From: Pelomonas sp. Root1217
GTDB lineage: Bacteria > Pseudomonadota > Gammaproteobacteria > Burkholderiales > Burkholderiaceae_C
DNA length: 64,000 nucleotides
NCBI RefSeq assembly: GCF_001425705.1
Contig: NZ_LMDC01000001.1
Coordinates: 1,061,072 to 1,125,071, forward strand
Reading direction: 5' to 3'
Shown: piece by piece, positions 54,969 through 62,566 of the stretch
How the letters are laid out: each line of letters starts with the position of its first letter
How positions within the stretch are numbered: the stretch's first letter is position 1
Notes under the pieces: model-generated
What the model saw: only the letters and a program-made list of their open reading frames with translations
The model's database searches: none
Told to the model about the DNA's origin: nothing
Program-made: the position numbers and the translations under genes

Positions 54969-55358
54969 TCAGGCCACCGCAATCGAAATCTTGGGACCAG
55001 CCACGGGGGCGGGCAGATCCAGGGCCAGCGTTTCCAGTTCGGTCTGCAGCAGGAATACCTCGCCGCCGTCCAGCTTCACGCGAAAGCTCGGCGTGCAGCC
55101 TTCGTCGGGCTCGCGGGCGCAGCCGTCGGCCAGGCCGATCGTCCAGTTGTGCAGCGGGCAGGCCACGCTCTTCCCAAAGACGATGCCCTGACTCAGCGGG
55201 CCGCCCTTGTGCGGGCAGCGGTCCAGCAGCGCGAAGACCTCGTCGTCGGCGTTGCGAAACAAGGCAACGTCGATGCCCTGAGTGCGCTGCACGCGGCGTG
55301 AGCCCAGCACGGGGATATCTTGCAGGGCGCAGATGCGGGTCCAGTCGTCCATGGTCAT
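54969..55358 (-). CDS. nirD: Nitrite reductase (NADH) small subunit
   Basis: A 129-residue Rieske-like protein with CPHKGGPLSQG and CPLHNWTIGL, the full [2Fe-2S] ligand set (Cys-His, Cys-His), as in one group of NirD proteins. It works with NirB to reduce nitrite to ammonium in the cytoplasm. ATG 55358 shares a base with the stop of the upstream gene (TGATG); ATG 55352 is also possible. Confidence 0.93.
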   Translation of the reverse strand: MTMDDWTRICALQDIPVLGSRRVQRTQGIDVALFRNADDEVFALLDRCPHKGGPLSQGIVFGKSVACPLHNWTIGLADGCAREPDEGCTPSFRVKLDGGEVFLLQTELETLALDLPAPVAGPKISIAVA

Positions 55359-56137
55359 CACCCCAGCTGGCGGGCGAACTGCCCGGTCACGGTTTCCATC
55401 ACGGCGAGCAGGTTCTCGCTCGCCACGAACACGTCGTTGGCCGCTTGCGGGCCCTGGCTCTCGCCGGCCAGTGCCGACTGCAGGAAGACCCATTGGTTGC
55501 GTGCCAACTCCAGGTTGTCGCGGATGGCGGACGTCACTTCCGGGGCCGCACCCAGCACGCGCATGGCGGTCTCGAATTCGGCGCGGGCCTTGACCGTTTC
55601 CTTGCCCACGACGTCGGATCGCGCGCCCTGCTGGCCAGCCATGAAAAACAGCGCCAGTCGCTGCGACAGCATGCGTTGCCGGCCCGACATGTTGACCAGC
55701 ATCGCGGTCGTCGTGGTGGAGCGCTGCTGCAGTTGGCCGGTGGCGACATGGGCCAGGCTGAGCATTTCACCGGAGGTTTGCAGCAGTTCATCGACGCGCT
55801 CGCGGCTCGGCTTGCTCTGCAGCAAGGCACGGTAGTCGCCGAAGCGGTGCTGCATGGCCTTGTAGGTGCCGGCAATCTCGGGTGTGGGCGCAAAGGCGAG
55901 CAGCTCGCTCAACTGGCGTTCGAAGCGGGCCTCGCTGGCCTGCAGCACGGTGCGGGCGCGGTCAGCCAGTTCCGGGCGCAGCTGACCCAGCCAGGCCTTG
56001 CCCATGCGCTGGCTCAGCATGCGCTGAGCGCCAGCCTTGTCGATGGCTTCGCCGAGCTGGTTGATGCGCCCCTGGGCGAGCGCCGGCAGTCCCGCGAACG
56101 CGACGCTGCCGAGAAACGCGTGACGGCGGTTCAACAT
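55358..56137 (-). CDS. Exported PilJ-type (nitrate-sensor-like) domain protein
   Basis: A 259-residue protein with a signal peptide starting MLNRRHAFLGSVAFAG (Tat-like double Arg) and cut near ALAQ. The rest is a helical PilJ N-terminal-type domain with two related segments, AGAQRMLSQRMGKAWL and SGRQRMLSQRLALFFM, the pattern that in NarX/PilJ relatives surrounds the nitrate site. It lies between nirB and nirD with one-base overlaps on both sides, so it is part of nitrite reduction control or uses nitrate/nitrite as ligand. It has no output domain. Confidence 0.8.
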   Translation of the reverse strand: MLNRRHAFLGSVAFAGLPALAQGRINQLGEAIDKAGAQRMLSQRMGKAWLGQLRPELADRARTVLQASEARFERQLSELLAFAPTPEIAGTYKAMQHRFGDYRALLQSKPSRERVDELLQTSGEMLSLAHVATGQLQQRSTTTTAMLVNMSGRQRMLSQRLALFFMAGQQGARSDVVGKETVKARAEFETAMRVLGAAPEVTSAIRDNLELARNQWVFLQSALAGESQGPQAANDVFVASENLLAVMETVTGQFARQLG

Positions 56138-58599
56138 CAGACGGCCACCTTGTCGAACTGACGCAGGTCCACATGCGCCTTGTCGAAGTCGAACCACGGG
56201 TCGGGCTCACCATCCAGGCTGAACTGCAGCTGTGCCCACAATGCCTTGCGGTTGTCAGCGTCCTCGAGGATCTTCTTCTTCACATGGTCCAGGCCGACGC
56301 GGGCGACGTAGTGCACTGTGCGCTCCAGGTACCAGCCTTCCAGTCGGTAGAGCTGCAGGAAGGCGCCGCTGTACTCCAGCACTTCCTCGGGCGTCTTCAG
56401 CTTGCAGAAGAACTCGGCCACTTCGGTCTTGATGCCGCCGTTGCCGGCGACATAGATCTCCCAGCCCGAATCGACGCCGATGACGCCGACGTCCTTGATG
56501 CCGGCCTCCGCGCAGTTGCGCGGGCAGCCCGACACGGCGATCTTGACCTTGTGCGGCGCGTACATGCGCCACAGCGCCCGCTCCAGATCCTTGCCCATCT
56601 GCGTCGAATCCTGCGTGCCGAAGCGGCACCACTCCGAACCCACGCAGGTCTTCACCGTGCGTAGCGCCTTGGCATAGGCATGGCCCGAGGGCATGCCGAT
56701 GTCCTTCCAGACGTTGACGAGGTCTTCCTTCTTCACGCCCAGCAGGTCGATGCGCTGGCCGCCGGTGACCTTGACGGTGGGGATCTGGTACTTGTCCACC
56801 GCGTCGGCAATGCGGCGCAGCTCCGAGCTGGTCGTCTCGCCGCCCCACATGCGCGGGATGACCGAATAGCGGCCGTCCTTCTGGATGTTGGCGTGTGAGC
56901 GCTCGTTGATGTAGCGGCTCTGCGGATCGTCGACGGCCTCCTTGGGCCAGGTCGAGATCAGGTAGTAGTTGATGGCCGGGCGGCAGGTGGCACAGCCATT
57001 GGGTGTCTTCCAGTCCAGCGCGCGGAAGACGTCTTCCTTGGTCAGCAGATGCGCCTTGGCAATCGCCTCGCGCGTGTCCTGGTGGCTGGCGTCGGTGCAG
57101 GCGCAGATGGCCTTTTTCTTCGGCGCGGCCGAATAGTCGCCGCCAGCCGTGAACATGATGAGCTGCTCGACCAGGCCGGTGCAGCTGCCGCAGCTCGCGC
57201 TTGCCTTGGTGTGCTTGCGCACCTCGTCCAGCGTAAACAGGCCCTTGTCGCGGATGGCCTTGCAGATGGTGCCCTTGGCGACGCCATTGCAGCCGCAGAC
57301 CTCATCGGTGTCGGCCATCGCTGCCGCGCGGCTCACGCCCTGGTGGCCCACGTCGCCAATGTTGGCGCCGGCCTCGCCGAACATCAGCTTGTCGCGAATG
57401 TCGCCGATCTTGCGGCCCTCACGCAGTAGCTTGAAGTACCAGCCGCCGTCCACCGTGTCGCCATACAGGCAGGCGCCAACGAGCTGGTCGTTCTGGATGA
57501 CGAGCTTCTTGTAGACGCCGGCGAAGGGGTCGCTCATGACGATCTCTTCGGTGCCCGCGCCGCCGGTGAAGTTGCCGGCGGAAAAGAGGTCGATGCCCGT
57601 CACCTTGAGCTTGGTGCTGACCGATGAGCCCAGGTAGCGGCCGATGCCGAACTGGGCCAGGTGCGTCGCGCAGACCTTGCCCTGCTCAAACAGCGGCGCC
57701 ACCAGGCCGTAGGCGATGCCGCGGTGGGCCGCACACTCGCCGACCGAGTAGACGCGTGGGTCGGTGACGGTCTGCATCGTGTCGGTCACGACGATGCCGC
57801 GGCTGCAGTGCAGGCCGGCCTTCTCGGCCAACGCCGTGTTCGGGCGGATGCCGGCGGCCATGACGACGAGGTCGGCCGGTACATCGATGACTTGACCGTC
57901 CTTGTCCTTGAGCTTGATGGCCTGGACGCGGCCCGATGGACCCGCCACCAGTTCCTGCGTCTGCGCGCCCAACATGAAGTTCAGGCCGCGGTCGACGAGG
58001 GACTTGCGCAGCAGGTCGCCGGCGACGCCATCGAGCTGGCGCTCCATCAGCGTGTCGACCAGATGCACGACAGTGACCTGCATGCCGCGCAGCATCAGCC
58101 CGTTGGCGGCTTCGAGGCCAAGCAGGCCGCCGCCGATGACGACGGCGTGCTTGTACTGTGTGGCGGCCTCGATCATCGCGTTGGTGTCGGCGATGTCGCG
58201 GTAGGCGATCACGCCGTCCAGGTCCTTGCCAGGCACCGGCAGGATGAAGGGATTCGAGCCGGTGGCGATCAGCAGGCGGTCGTACTCCGCCCAAACCTCT
58301 TCGCCATTGCCGTCGGCCGCGATGACGCGGCGGCGCACGCGGTCGATCTCGGTGACCGTCTTGCCCAGGTGCAGCGTGATGCCGTTCTCCTCATACCAGG
58401 AGAGCGGGTTCAGGATGATCTCGTCGATCGTCTGCTCACCGGCCAGCACGGGGCTGAGCAGGATGCGGTTGTAGTTCGGATGCGGCTCGGCACCGAAGAC
58501 GGTGATGTCGTACAGGTCCGGCGTGATCTTCAGCAGCTCCTCCAGCGTGCGCACGCCGGCCATGCCGTTGCCCACCATCACGAGCTTCATCTTCTTCAT
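56137..58599 (-). CDS. nirB: Nitrite reductase (NADH) large subunit
   Basis: An 820-residue flavoprotein: FAD-binding start MKLVMVGNGMAGVRTLEELL, NAD-binding VIGGGLLGLEAANGL, two BFD-type [2Fe-2S] stretches (CGCNGVAKGTICKAI with ASCGSCTG, and CACTD with CATCRP), and the sirohaem/[4Fe-4S] part with VGSEWCRFGTQDS and SGCPRNCAEAGIKDVGV. It catalyses six-electron reduction of nitrite to ammonium. ATG 58599 is preferred as TGGAG precedes it. First gene of the nir-nas-cobA operon, behind a sigma-54 promoter. Confidence 0.96.
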   Translation of the reverse strand: MKKMKLVMVGNGMAGVRTLEELLKITPDLYDITVFGAEPHPNYNRILLSPVLAGEQTIDEIILNPLSWYEENGITLHLGKTVTEIDRVRRRVIAADGNGEEVWAEYDRLLIATGSNPFILPVPGKDLDGVIAYRDIADTNAMIEAATQYKHAVVIGGGLLGLEAANGLMLRGMQVTVVHLVDTLMERQLDGVAGDLLRKSLVDRGLNFMLGAQTQELVAGPSGRVQAIKLKDKDGQVIDVPADLVVMAAGIRPNTALAEKAGLHCSRGIVVTDTMQTVTDPRVYSVGECAAHRGIAYGLVAPLFEQGKVCATHLAQFGIGRYLGSSVSTKLKVTGIDLFSAGNFTGGAGTEEIVMSDPFAGVYKKLVIQNDQLVGACLYGDTVDGGWYFKLLREGRKIGDIRDKLMFGEAGANIGDVGHQGVSRAAAMADTDEVCGCNGVAKGTICKAIRDKGLFTLDEVRKHTKASASCGSCTGLVEQLIMFTAGGDYSAAPKKKAICACTDASHQDTREAIAKAHLLTKEDVFRALDWKTPNGCATCRPAINYYLISTWPKEAVDDPQSRYINERSHANIQKDGRYSVIPRMWGGETTSSELRRIADAVDKYQIPTVKVTGGQRIDLLGVKKEDLVNVWKDIGMPSGHAYAKALRTVKTCVGSEWCRFGTQDSTQMGKDLERALWRMYAPHKVKIAVSGCPRNCAEAGIKDVGVIGVDSGWEIYVAGNGGIKTEVAEFFCKLKTPEEVLEYSGAFLQLYRLEGWYLERTVHYVARVGLDHVKKKILEDADNRKALWAQLQFSLDGEPDPWFDFDKAHVDLRQFDKVAV

Positions 58600-58638
58600 G
58601 CCGGACTCCATACAACAAAGCTGGTCTGCCCTTTGCTT

Positions 58639-58654
58639 TGCAAGGCATGTGCCA
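58639..58654 (-). promoter_or_regulatory. Sigma-54 promoter of the nirB operon
   Basis: Read on the minus strand: TGGCACATGCCTTGCA, a full match to TGGCACRNNNNTTGCW. The -12 GC predicts a transcript start near 58629 and a leader of about 30 bases. GGTGC half-sites further upstream could belong to NtrC. Confidence 0.8.
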
Positions 58655-58804
58655 GCGATGAAGCTGGCCCGTTTTCCCCGCTGCACCGTGTTCCACGGCG
58701 GACAGCGCCCCACACCGAAGCGGTTTCCGGCCCGGTGCGGGTGCACTCATCCTAAAAATCGCACCAAGAGCGGGCAGGCGCCCGTTGGTGATCCACTCTC
58801 ACGC

Positions 58805-60553
58805 ATGCGCTTCGAACTCGATACCGGCCTGTCCAGCCTGCAGGGCAAGCGTCCCCGCAACGAGGACTTCGCCGGCGTGCAGGCGCCGGCTGCGCACGAG
58901 GCCGAGCGCGGCTGGGTGGCCGCCCTGGCTGATGGCGTCAGTGGGGGTGAGCACTCGAATGGCGATGGTCTGATGGCCGCCCAGACTTCGGTCATGAGTC
59001 TGCTGCGCGACTTCCACGGCGTGCCGGCCGACTGGGACACCAGCGTGGCGCTGGACCGCCTGCTCGGCCACCAGAACGCCTGGCTCGCTTCACACAACCG
59101 CCGCCCCGGGCCGGACGGTCAGCCGCGCGAGGCGTTGACGACACTGACGGCCCTCGCGCTGCGAGGCCGTCGCTATGCCTTGGCACATGTCGGTGACAGC
59201 CGAGCCTGGCTGCTGCGCGACGGCCAATGCCTGCTGCTGACCCAGGACCATCGCATGGAGCGCCGCGACTTCGCCGGCCTGACGCGCGCCCTGGGCCTGG
59301 ACGATGCGCTGCGCCTGGACCACAGCGCCGGCGAGCTGAAGGTGGGGGACCGCCTGCTGCTGACCAGCGATGGCGTGCACGGCACCCTGCGCAGCCGTCA
59401 GATCGCCGACCTGCTGCGCACCACGCCCGGCGCCCAGGCGGCGGCCGATGCACTGACCGCTGCGGCATTGGCGGCCGGCAGCCACGACAACGCGACCGCC
59501 CTCGTCCTCGACGTCAAGGATCTGGCTGACCCGGGCCTCAACGACCTCGCGGCATTGGGCCGAACCTTGCCCAGCCCCGGGCCGCTCGGCGTCGGCGCGA
59601 CGCTGGACGGCTACCAGGTCACCGCCGTGGTCGCCGACAACGGCGTGCACCGCCTTTTGCAGGCGCGCGAGCTCGCCAGCGGGCGCCTCGTGGCCCTGAA
59701 GATGCTGCGCCCGGGTCGCGCCGACGATCCCGAAGAGCGCGCCATGCTGGCCCACGAGATCTGGCTCGGCCTGCGGCTTGCGGAGGCGCCACGGCACCGC
59801 CGGCGTGGCGGTGAGAGCGGCTTTGTGCGCGTGCATGCGCCGGCCGACGGCGCCACCCACTTCTATGCGGTGTTCGACTGGCATGGCGGCCACACGCTGG
59901 AGCAACTGCTGGCGAAAGGCCCGCTGGACACCGTCCAGGCGCTGGGCCTGGCCAGCGCCGTCGCGCGCTCATTGAGCCTGCTGCACGCCGCCGGCGTCGT
60001 GCACCGCGACATCAAGCCGGCCAATCTGCACCTGGGTGAAGACGGCCAGTGGCGCGTGCTGGACCTGGGTGTTGCCTTGAGCTCACGCGCTCCCGCGGCT
60101 TCGCGCGAGCTGCATGCCGGCACGCCCAGCTATATCAACCCCGAGCAATGGCAGGATCCGCCGCAGCCGGCCGATGCCGGTTCTGACCTGTTTGCACTGG
60201 GCGTGACGCTCTACCAGGCGCTGACCGGCCGCCTGCCCTATGGCGAGATCGAGCCCTACCAGCTGGCCCGTTATCGACGCGAGCCGGCCAGCGTCAGCCG
60301 GCTGCAGCCCAGTGTGCCCATGCCGCTCGATCGCCTCGTCATGCGCGCCGTGGCCCGCGAAGCCAAGGCGCGCTTCGAGACGGCCGACGAGTTGCTGCTG
60401 GCGCTCGAGCGGCTGGCCGCGCGCGACCAGCCGGCCTCCGCGCGCCCGCCCAAGGCCGCGCGCGAGGCGGCGAGCGTCTGGCAGGTCGGCCTGGGCCTGT
60501 CCGTGCTGCTCAACCTGCTGCTGATCGCCTGGCTGGCCTTCCTGCCTCGCTAG
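58805..60553 (+). CDS. Bifunctional PP2C phosphatase / serine-threonine kinase
   Basis: A 582-residue protein. An N-terminal PP2C domain (KRPRNEDFAG, ADGVSGGEHSNGDG, LAHVGDSRAWLLRDGQ, LLTSDGVHGTL, GSHDNATALVLDV; metal Asp residues in place) is joined to a protein kinase (VALKMLRP, HRDIKPANLHLGEDGQWRVLDLG, GTPSYINPEQW, SDLFALGVTLYQALTGRLPYG) and a C-terminal membrane anchor (VGLGLSVLLNLLLIAWLAFL). The glycine loop is poor and DFG is DLG. This fusion is a common neighbour of nitrite reductase and nitrate transporter genes in proteobacteria. The target is unknown; NarK or NirB are candidates. Confidence 0.92.
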   Translation: MRFELDTGLSSLQGKRPRNEDFAGVQAPAAHEAERGWVAALADGVSGGEHSNGDGLMAAQTSVMSLLRDFHGVPADWDTSVALDRLLGHQNAWLASHNRRPGPDGQPREALTTLTALALRGRRYALAHVGDSRAWLLRDGQCLLLTQDHRMERRDFAGLTRALGLDDALRLDHSAGELKVGDRLLLTSDGVHGTLRSRQIADLLRTTPGAQAAADALTAAALAAGSHDNATALVLDVKDLADPGLNDLAALGRTLPSPGPLGVGATLDGYQVTAVVADNGVHRLLQARELASGRLVALKMLRPGRADDPEERAMLAHEIWLGLRLAEAPRHRRRGGESGFVRVHAPADGATHFYAVFDWHGGHTLEQLLAKGPLDTVQALGLASAVARSLSLLHAAGVVHRDIKPANLHLGEDGQWRVLDLGVALSSRAPAASRELHAGTPSYINPEQWQDPPQPADAGSDLFALGVTLYQALTGRLPYGEIEPYQLARYRREPASVSRLQPSVPMPLDRLVMRAVAREAKARFETADELLLALERLAARDQPASARPPKAAREAASVWQVGLGLSVLLNLLLIAWLAFLPR

Positions 60554-60583
60554 GGCCTGTTAACGCTACGGCAACGCAGGCCC
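60553..60583. terminator. Hairpin between convergent genes
   Basis: GGGCCTG and CAGGCCC (7-bp stem) enclose a 17-base loop with GTT/AAC extension, right after the kinase stop and just before the stop of the convergent secreted-protein gene. Confidence 0.4.
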
Positions 60584-60586
60584 TAT

Positions 60587-61051
60587 TCAGAGCCCGAGGC
60601 GGTCGCGGTTGATGCCCTTCACCTCGACATCGAACGTGCAGGAGCCGCTGGCTTGGCCGGTTGTGAACTCGACCGTGCCCGCCGCATGGCCAACCGTGTC
60701 TTTCATCTCGAAGCGCGTGAAGTGGAATTTGCCGGCCGTCACGCGCTGGCTCTTGCCTTGCACGCGGATGACCGAGCGCCACAGCGACTCCATGGACAGC
60801 GTGTAGTCGCCTGGGCCCGTGATGTCGACGGTCTTCAGCTCGACGTTGCTGGTCGGGGCTTCGCCGCCGTCCAGCGTCATCAGCCGAAAGCGCGACAGCT
60901 TGCCCGTCGCGCCCGCCTTGCCGCTGGGCGAGTAATTGAAGTCGGCGTAGCTGTCGGAAACGCGGATGTCGGCGCCGCCTATCTTGCAGCTGGTGGCGGC
61001 CTGGGCGCCGGCGGCCAGGCCGACGAGGGTGAGGGCGATGAGGGTCTTCAT
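60587..61051 (-). CDS. Secreted protein of unknown function
   Basis: A 154-residue protein with a clear signal peptide (MKTLIALTLVGLAAGAQA, cut before ATSC). The mature part is beta-rich (ADIRVSDSYADFNYSPSGKAG, VTAGKFHFTRFEMKDTVGHAAGTVEFTTGQASGSCTFDVEV) with two Cys that may form a disulfide. I do not recognise the family. It lies 60 bases after narK on the same strand and may be co-transcribed. Confidence 0.7.
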   Translation of the reverse strand: MKTLIALTLVGLAAGAQAATSCKIGGADIRVSDSYADFNYSPSGKAGATGKLSRFRLMTLDGGEAPTSNVELKTVDITGPGDYTLSMESLWRSVIRVQGKSQRVTAGKFHFTRFEMKDTVGHAAGTVEFTTGQASGSCTFDVEVKGINRDRLGL

Positions 61052-61111
61052 GCGCCCAGTGTGCCGAGAGTTGCGCGTCGGGCTGTCCCCCGCGCGAGGG
61101 GCAGCCGCGAT

Positions 61112-62371
61112 TCAGACGCGCTGGTAATGCACCGGGTCGGCGTCCTGGCCGGCCACGGCGGCTTGGCGTGCGCGGCCACCCTTCTCGGCCCAGGTGCGCG
61201 TCCAGCGGATCTGCATGACGCGCATGACGCCCAGCATCAACACGGCCAGCACGGCGAAGACGACGAAGCCCCAGGCGTAGGTGCCGGCATGCTGCTTGGA
61301 CAGGCCCATCAGGTTGGGCACCAGGCCGCCACCCAGGGCGCCGATCTCGCCGATCATCGAGCCGGCCACGGCCGTGGCCGCGGGCCAGCGCAGCGGCACC
61401 AACTGGAAGAGGGCGCCATTGCCCGCGCCCAGGGCCGCGAAGCAGACGATGAGGAGCAGCGTCGTCAGCACCAGCGAGCCGCTGCTCATGCCGATCAGGG
61501 CCAGCGTGATGGCGACGACGACCAGCACGAAGGTCAGCATGTTGACGCCGCCCCAGCGGTCCGACAGCCAGCCGCCGACGACGCGCACCGCCGCGCCCAT
61601 GAAGGCTGCCAGCATGGTCAGCTGGCCGGCCTGCACCTTGGAGACGCCGAACTGGTCGTAGTAGTAAGTGGGCAGGAAAGTCGTCAGGCCGATGAAGCCG
61701 CCGAAGGTCACGCCGTAGATCAGGCTGAAGGCCCAGCCGTCCTTCTCGAACAGGCAGGCCACATGCTCGCGCAGCGAGGCATGCGCGTCCACATCAGGCG
61801 GCTCCTTGGCGAAGATGATCATCACCAGCATCGGCACCAGGATGGCGGCCGCCGCGAAGGCATAGACCGTCTGCCAGCCATAGGCCTGGGCCAGTGGCGG
61901 CGCGACGAGCACCGACACCGCCGTGCCGACATTGCCCGCGCCCACCAGGCCCATGGCCAGGCCCTTGTACTGCGGCGGGAACCAGCCCGAGCCCAGGCTC
62001 AGCGCCACACCAAAGCTGGCGCCGGCAATGCCCAGCAGCACACCCATGGCCAGCAGGTCGTCATAGCTCTTGACCATGAAGAAGCCGTACAGCATGGCCA
62101 CGGCGATCATGCCCATCTCAACCAGCGTCGCATTCTTGCGGCCGATGTACTGCGACAGCAGGCCGAGCGGAAAGCGCATCAGCGCGCCGGCCATGATGGG
62201 GATCGACAGCATCAGCCCCTTCTGGGCCGGCGTCAGGTGATAGGCCTCGCTGATAAAGGGCGCCAGCGCGCCATTGAGCACCCAGATGCAGCAGGAGAAC
62301 GCAAAGTACAGGAAGGCGGCGAACAGCGTGGGGCTGTGGCCGGCGCGTTTGAAGTTTTGCAGGGCGGACAT
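61112..62371 (-). CDS. narK: NarK/NasA-type nitrate/nitrite MFS transporter
   Basis: A 419-residue transporter with about 12 membrane segments. Nitrate signature motifs are present: GASFGVALSLGSGWFPPQYKGLAMGLVGAGNVGTA in the first half and ALGAGNGALFQLVPLRWP in the second. It should import nitrate for NasA. ATG 62371 opens the first membrane segment. The leader (about 108 bases from the predicted start) has overlapping hairpins, and an ANTAR regulator diverges from it. Confidence 0.93.
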   Translation of the reverse strand: MSALQNFKRAGHSPTLFAAFLYFAFSCCIWVLNGALAPFISEAYHLTPAQKGLMLSIPIMAGALMRFPLGLLSQYIGRKNATLVEMGMIAVAMLYGFFMVKSYDDLLAMGVLLGIAGASFGVALSLGSGWFPPQYKGLAMGLVGAGNVGTAVSVLVAPPLAQAYGWQTVYAFAAAAILVPMLVMIIFAKEPPDVDAHASLREHVACLFEKDGWAFSLIYGVTFGGFIGLTTFLPTYYYDQFGVSKVQAGQLTMLAAFMGAAVRVVGGWLSDRWGGVNMLTFVLVVVAITLALIGMSSGSLVLTTLLLIVCFAALGAGNGALFQLVPLRWPAATAVAGSMIGEIGALGGGLVPNLMGLSKQHAGTYAWGFVVFAVLAVLMLGVMRVMQIRWTRTWAEKGGRARQAAVAGQDADPVHYQRV

Positions 62372-62441
62372 CTTGGGCTCTATCTTGCTGGCTGCAAGCG
62401 CCCACGGCCACCCACCGGTCGCGTGCCAGGGCGGCAAGGAC

Positions 62442-62477
62442 GTGCAGCGGGAGGGCTCCTGCACCATTGCGGGAGCC
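62442..62477 (-). promoter_or_regulatory. Alternative hairpins in the narK leader (possible ANTAR target)
   Basis: Read on the minus strand, GGCTCC...GGAGCC (62454-62477) forms a stem whose inner GC/GC closes a hexaloop AATGGT, with A at position 1 and G at position 4 as ANTAR proteins prefer. A second stem GTGCAG...CTGCAC (62442-62464) uses part of the same bases, so the two exclude each other. The first would begin at the very 5' end of the message. No T-run terminator is obvious behind them. Confidence 0.4.
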
Positions 62478-62489
62478 ACGGCCGATACT

Positions 62490-62505
62490 TGCAAGCCTCA
62501 TGCCT
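62490..62505 (-). promoter_or_regulatory. Sigma-54 promoter of narK
   Basis: Minus strand AGGCATGAGGCTTGCA matches TGGCACRNNNNTTGCW at all positions but two, with GG and GC correctly spaced. Predicted start near 62479. Confidence 0.6.
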
Positions 62506-62523
62506 ACCCGCTGGCAACGTCGC

Positions 62524-62539
62524 TGGCCTGTTTCTTGCG
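62524..62539 (+). promoter_or_regulatory. Sigma-54-like promoter of the ANTAR gene
   Basis: Plus strand TGGCCTGTTTCTTGCG keeps GG and GC at the right spacing and TTGC, with three mismatches to consensus. The predicted start near 62550 fits the ATG at 62567. Confidence 0.45.
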
Positions 62540-62566
62540 CCGTTTTGGGGCGTGAAGCCTGAAGCC

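Noticed and set aside
60653-62551. The long upstream extension of the ANTAR gene frame
   Set aside because: The frame stays open antisense to narK and the secreted-protein gene, but only the part from 62567 has domains; a promoter-like element at 62524-62539 also places the start there.
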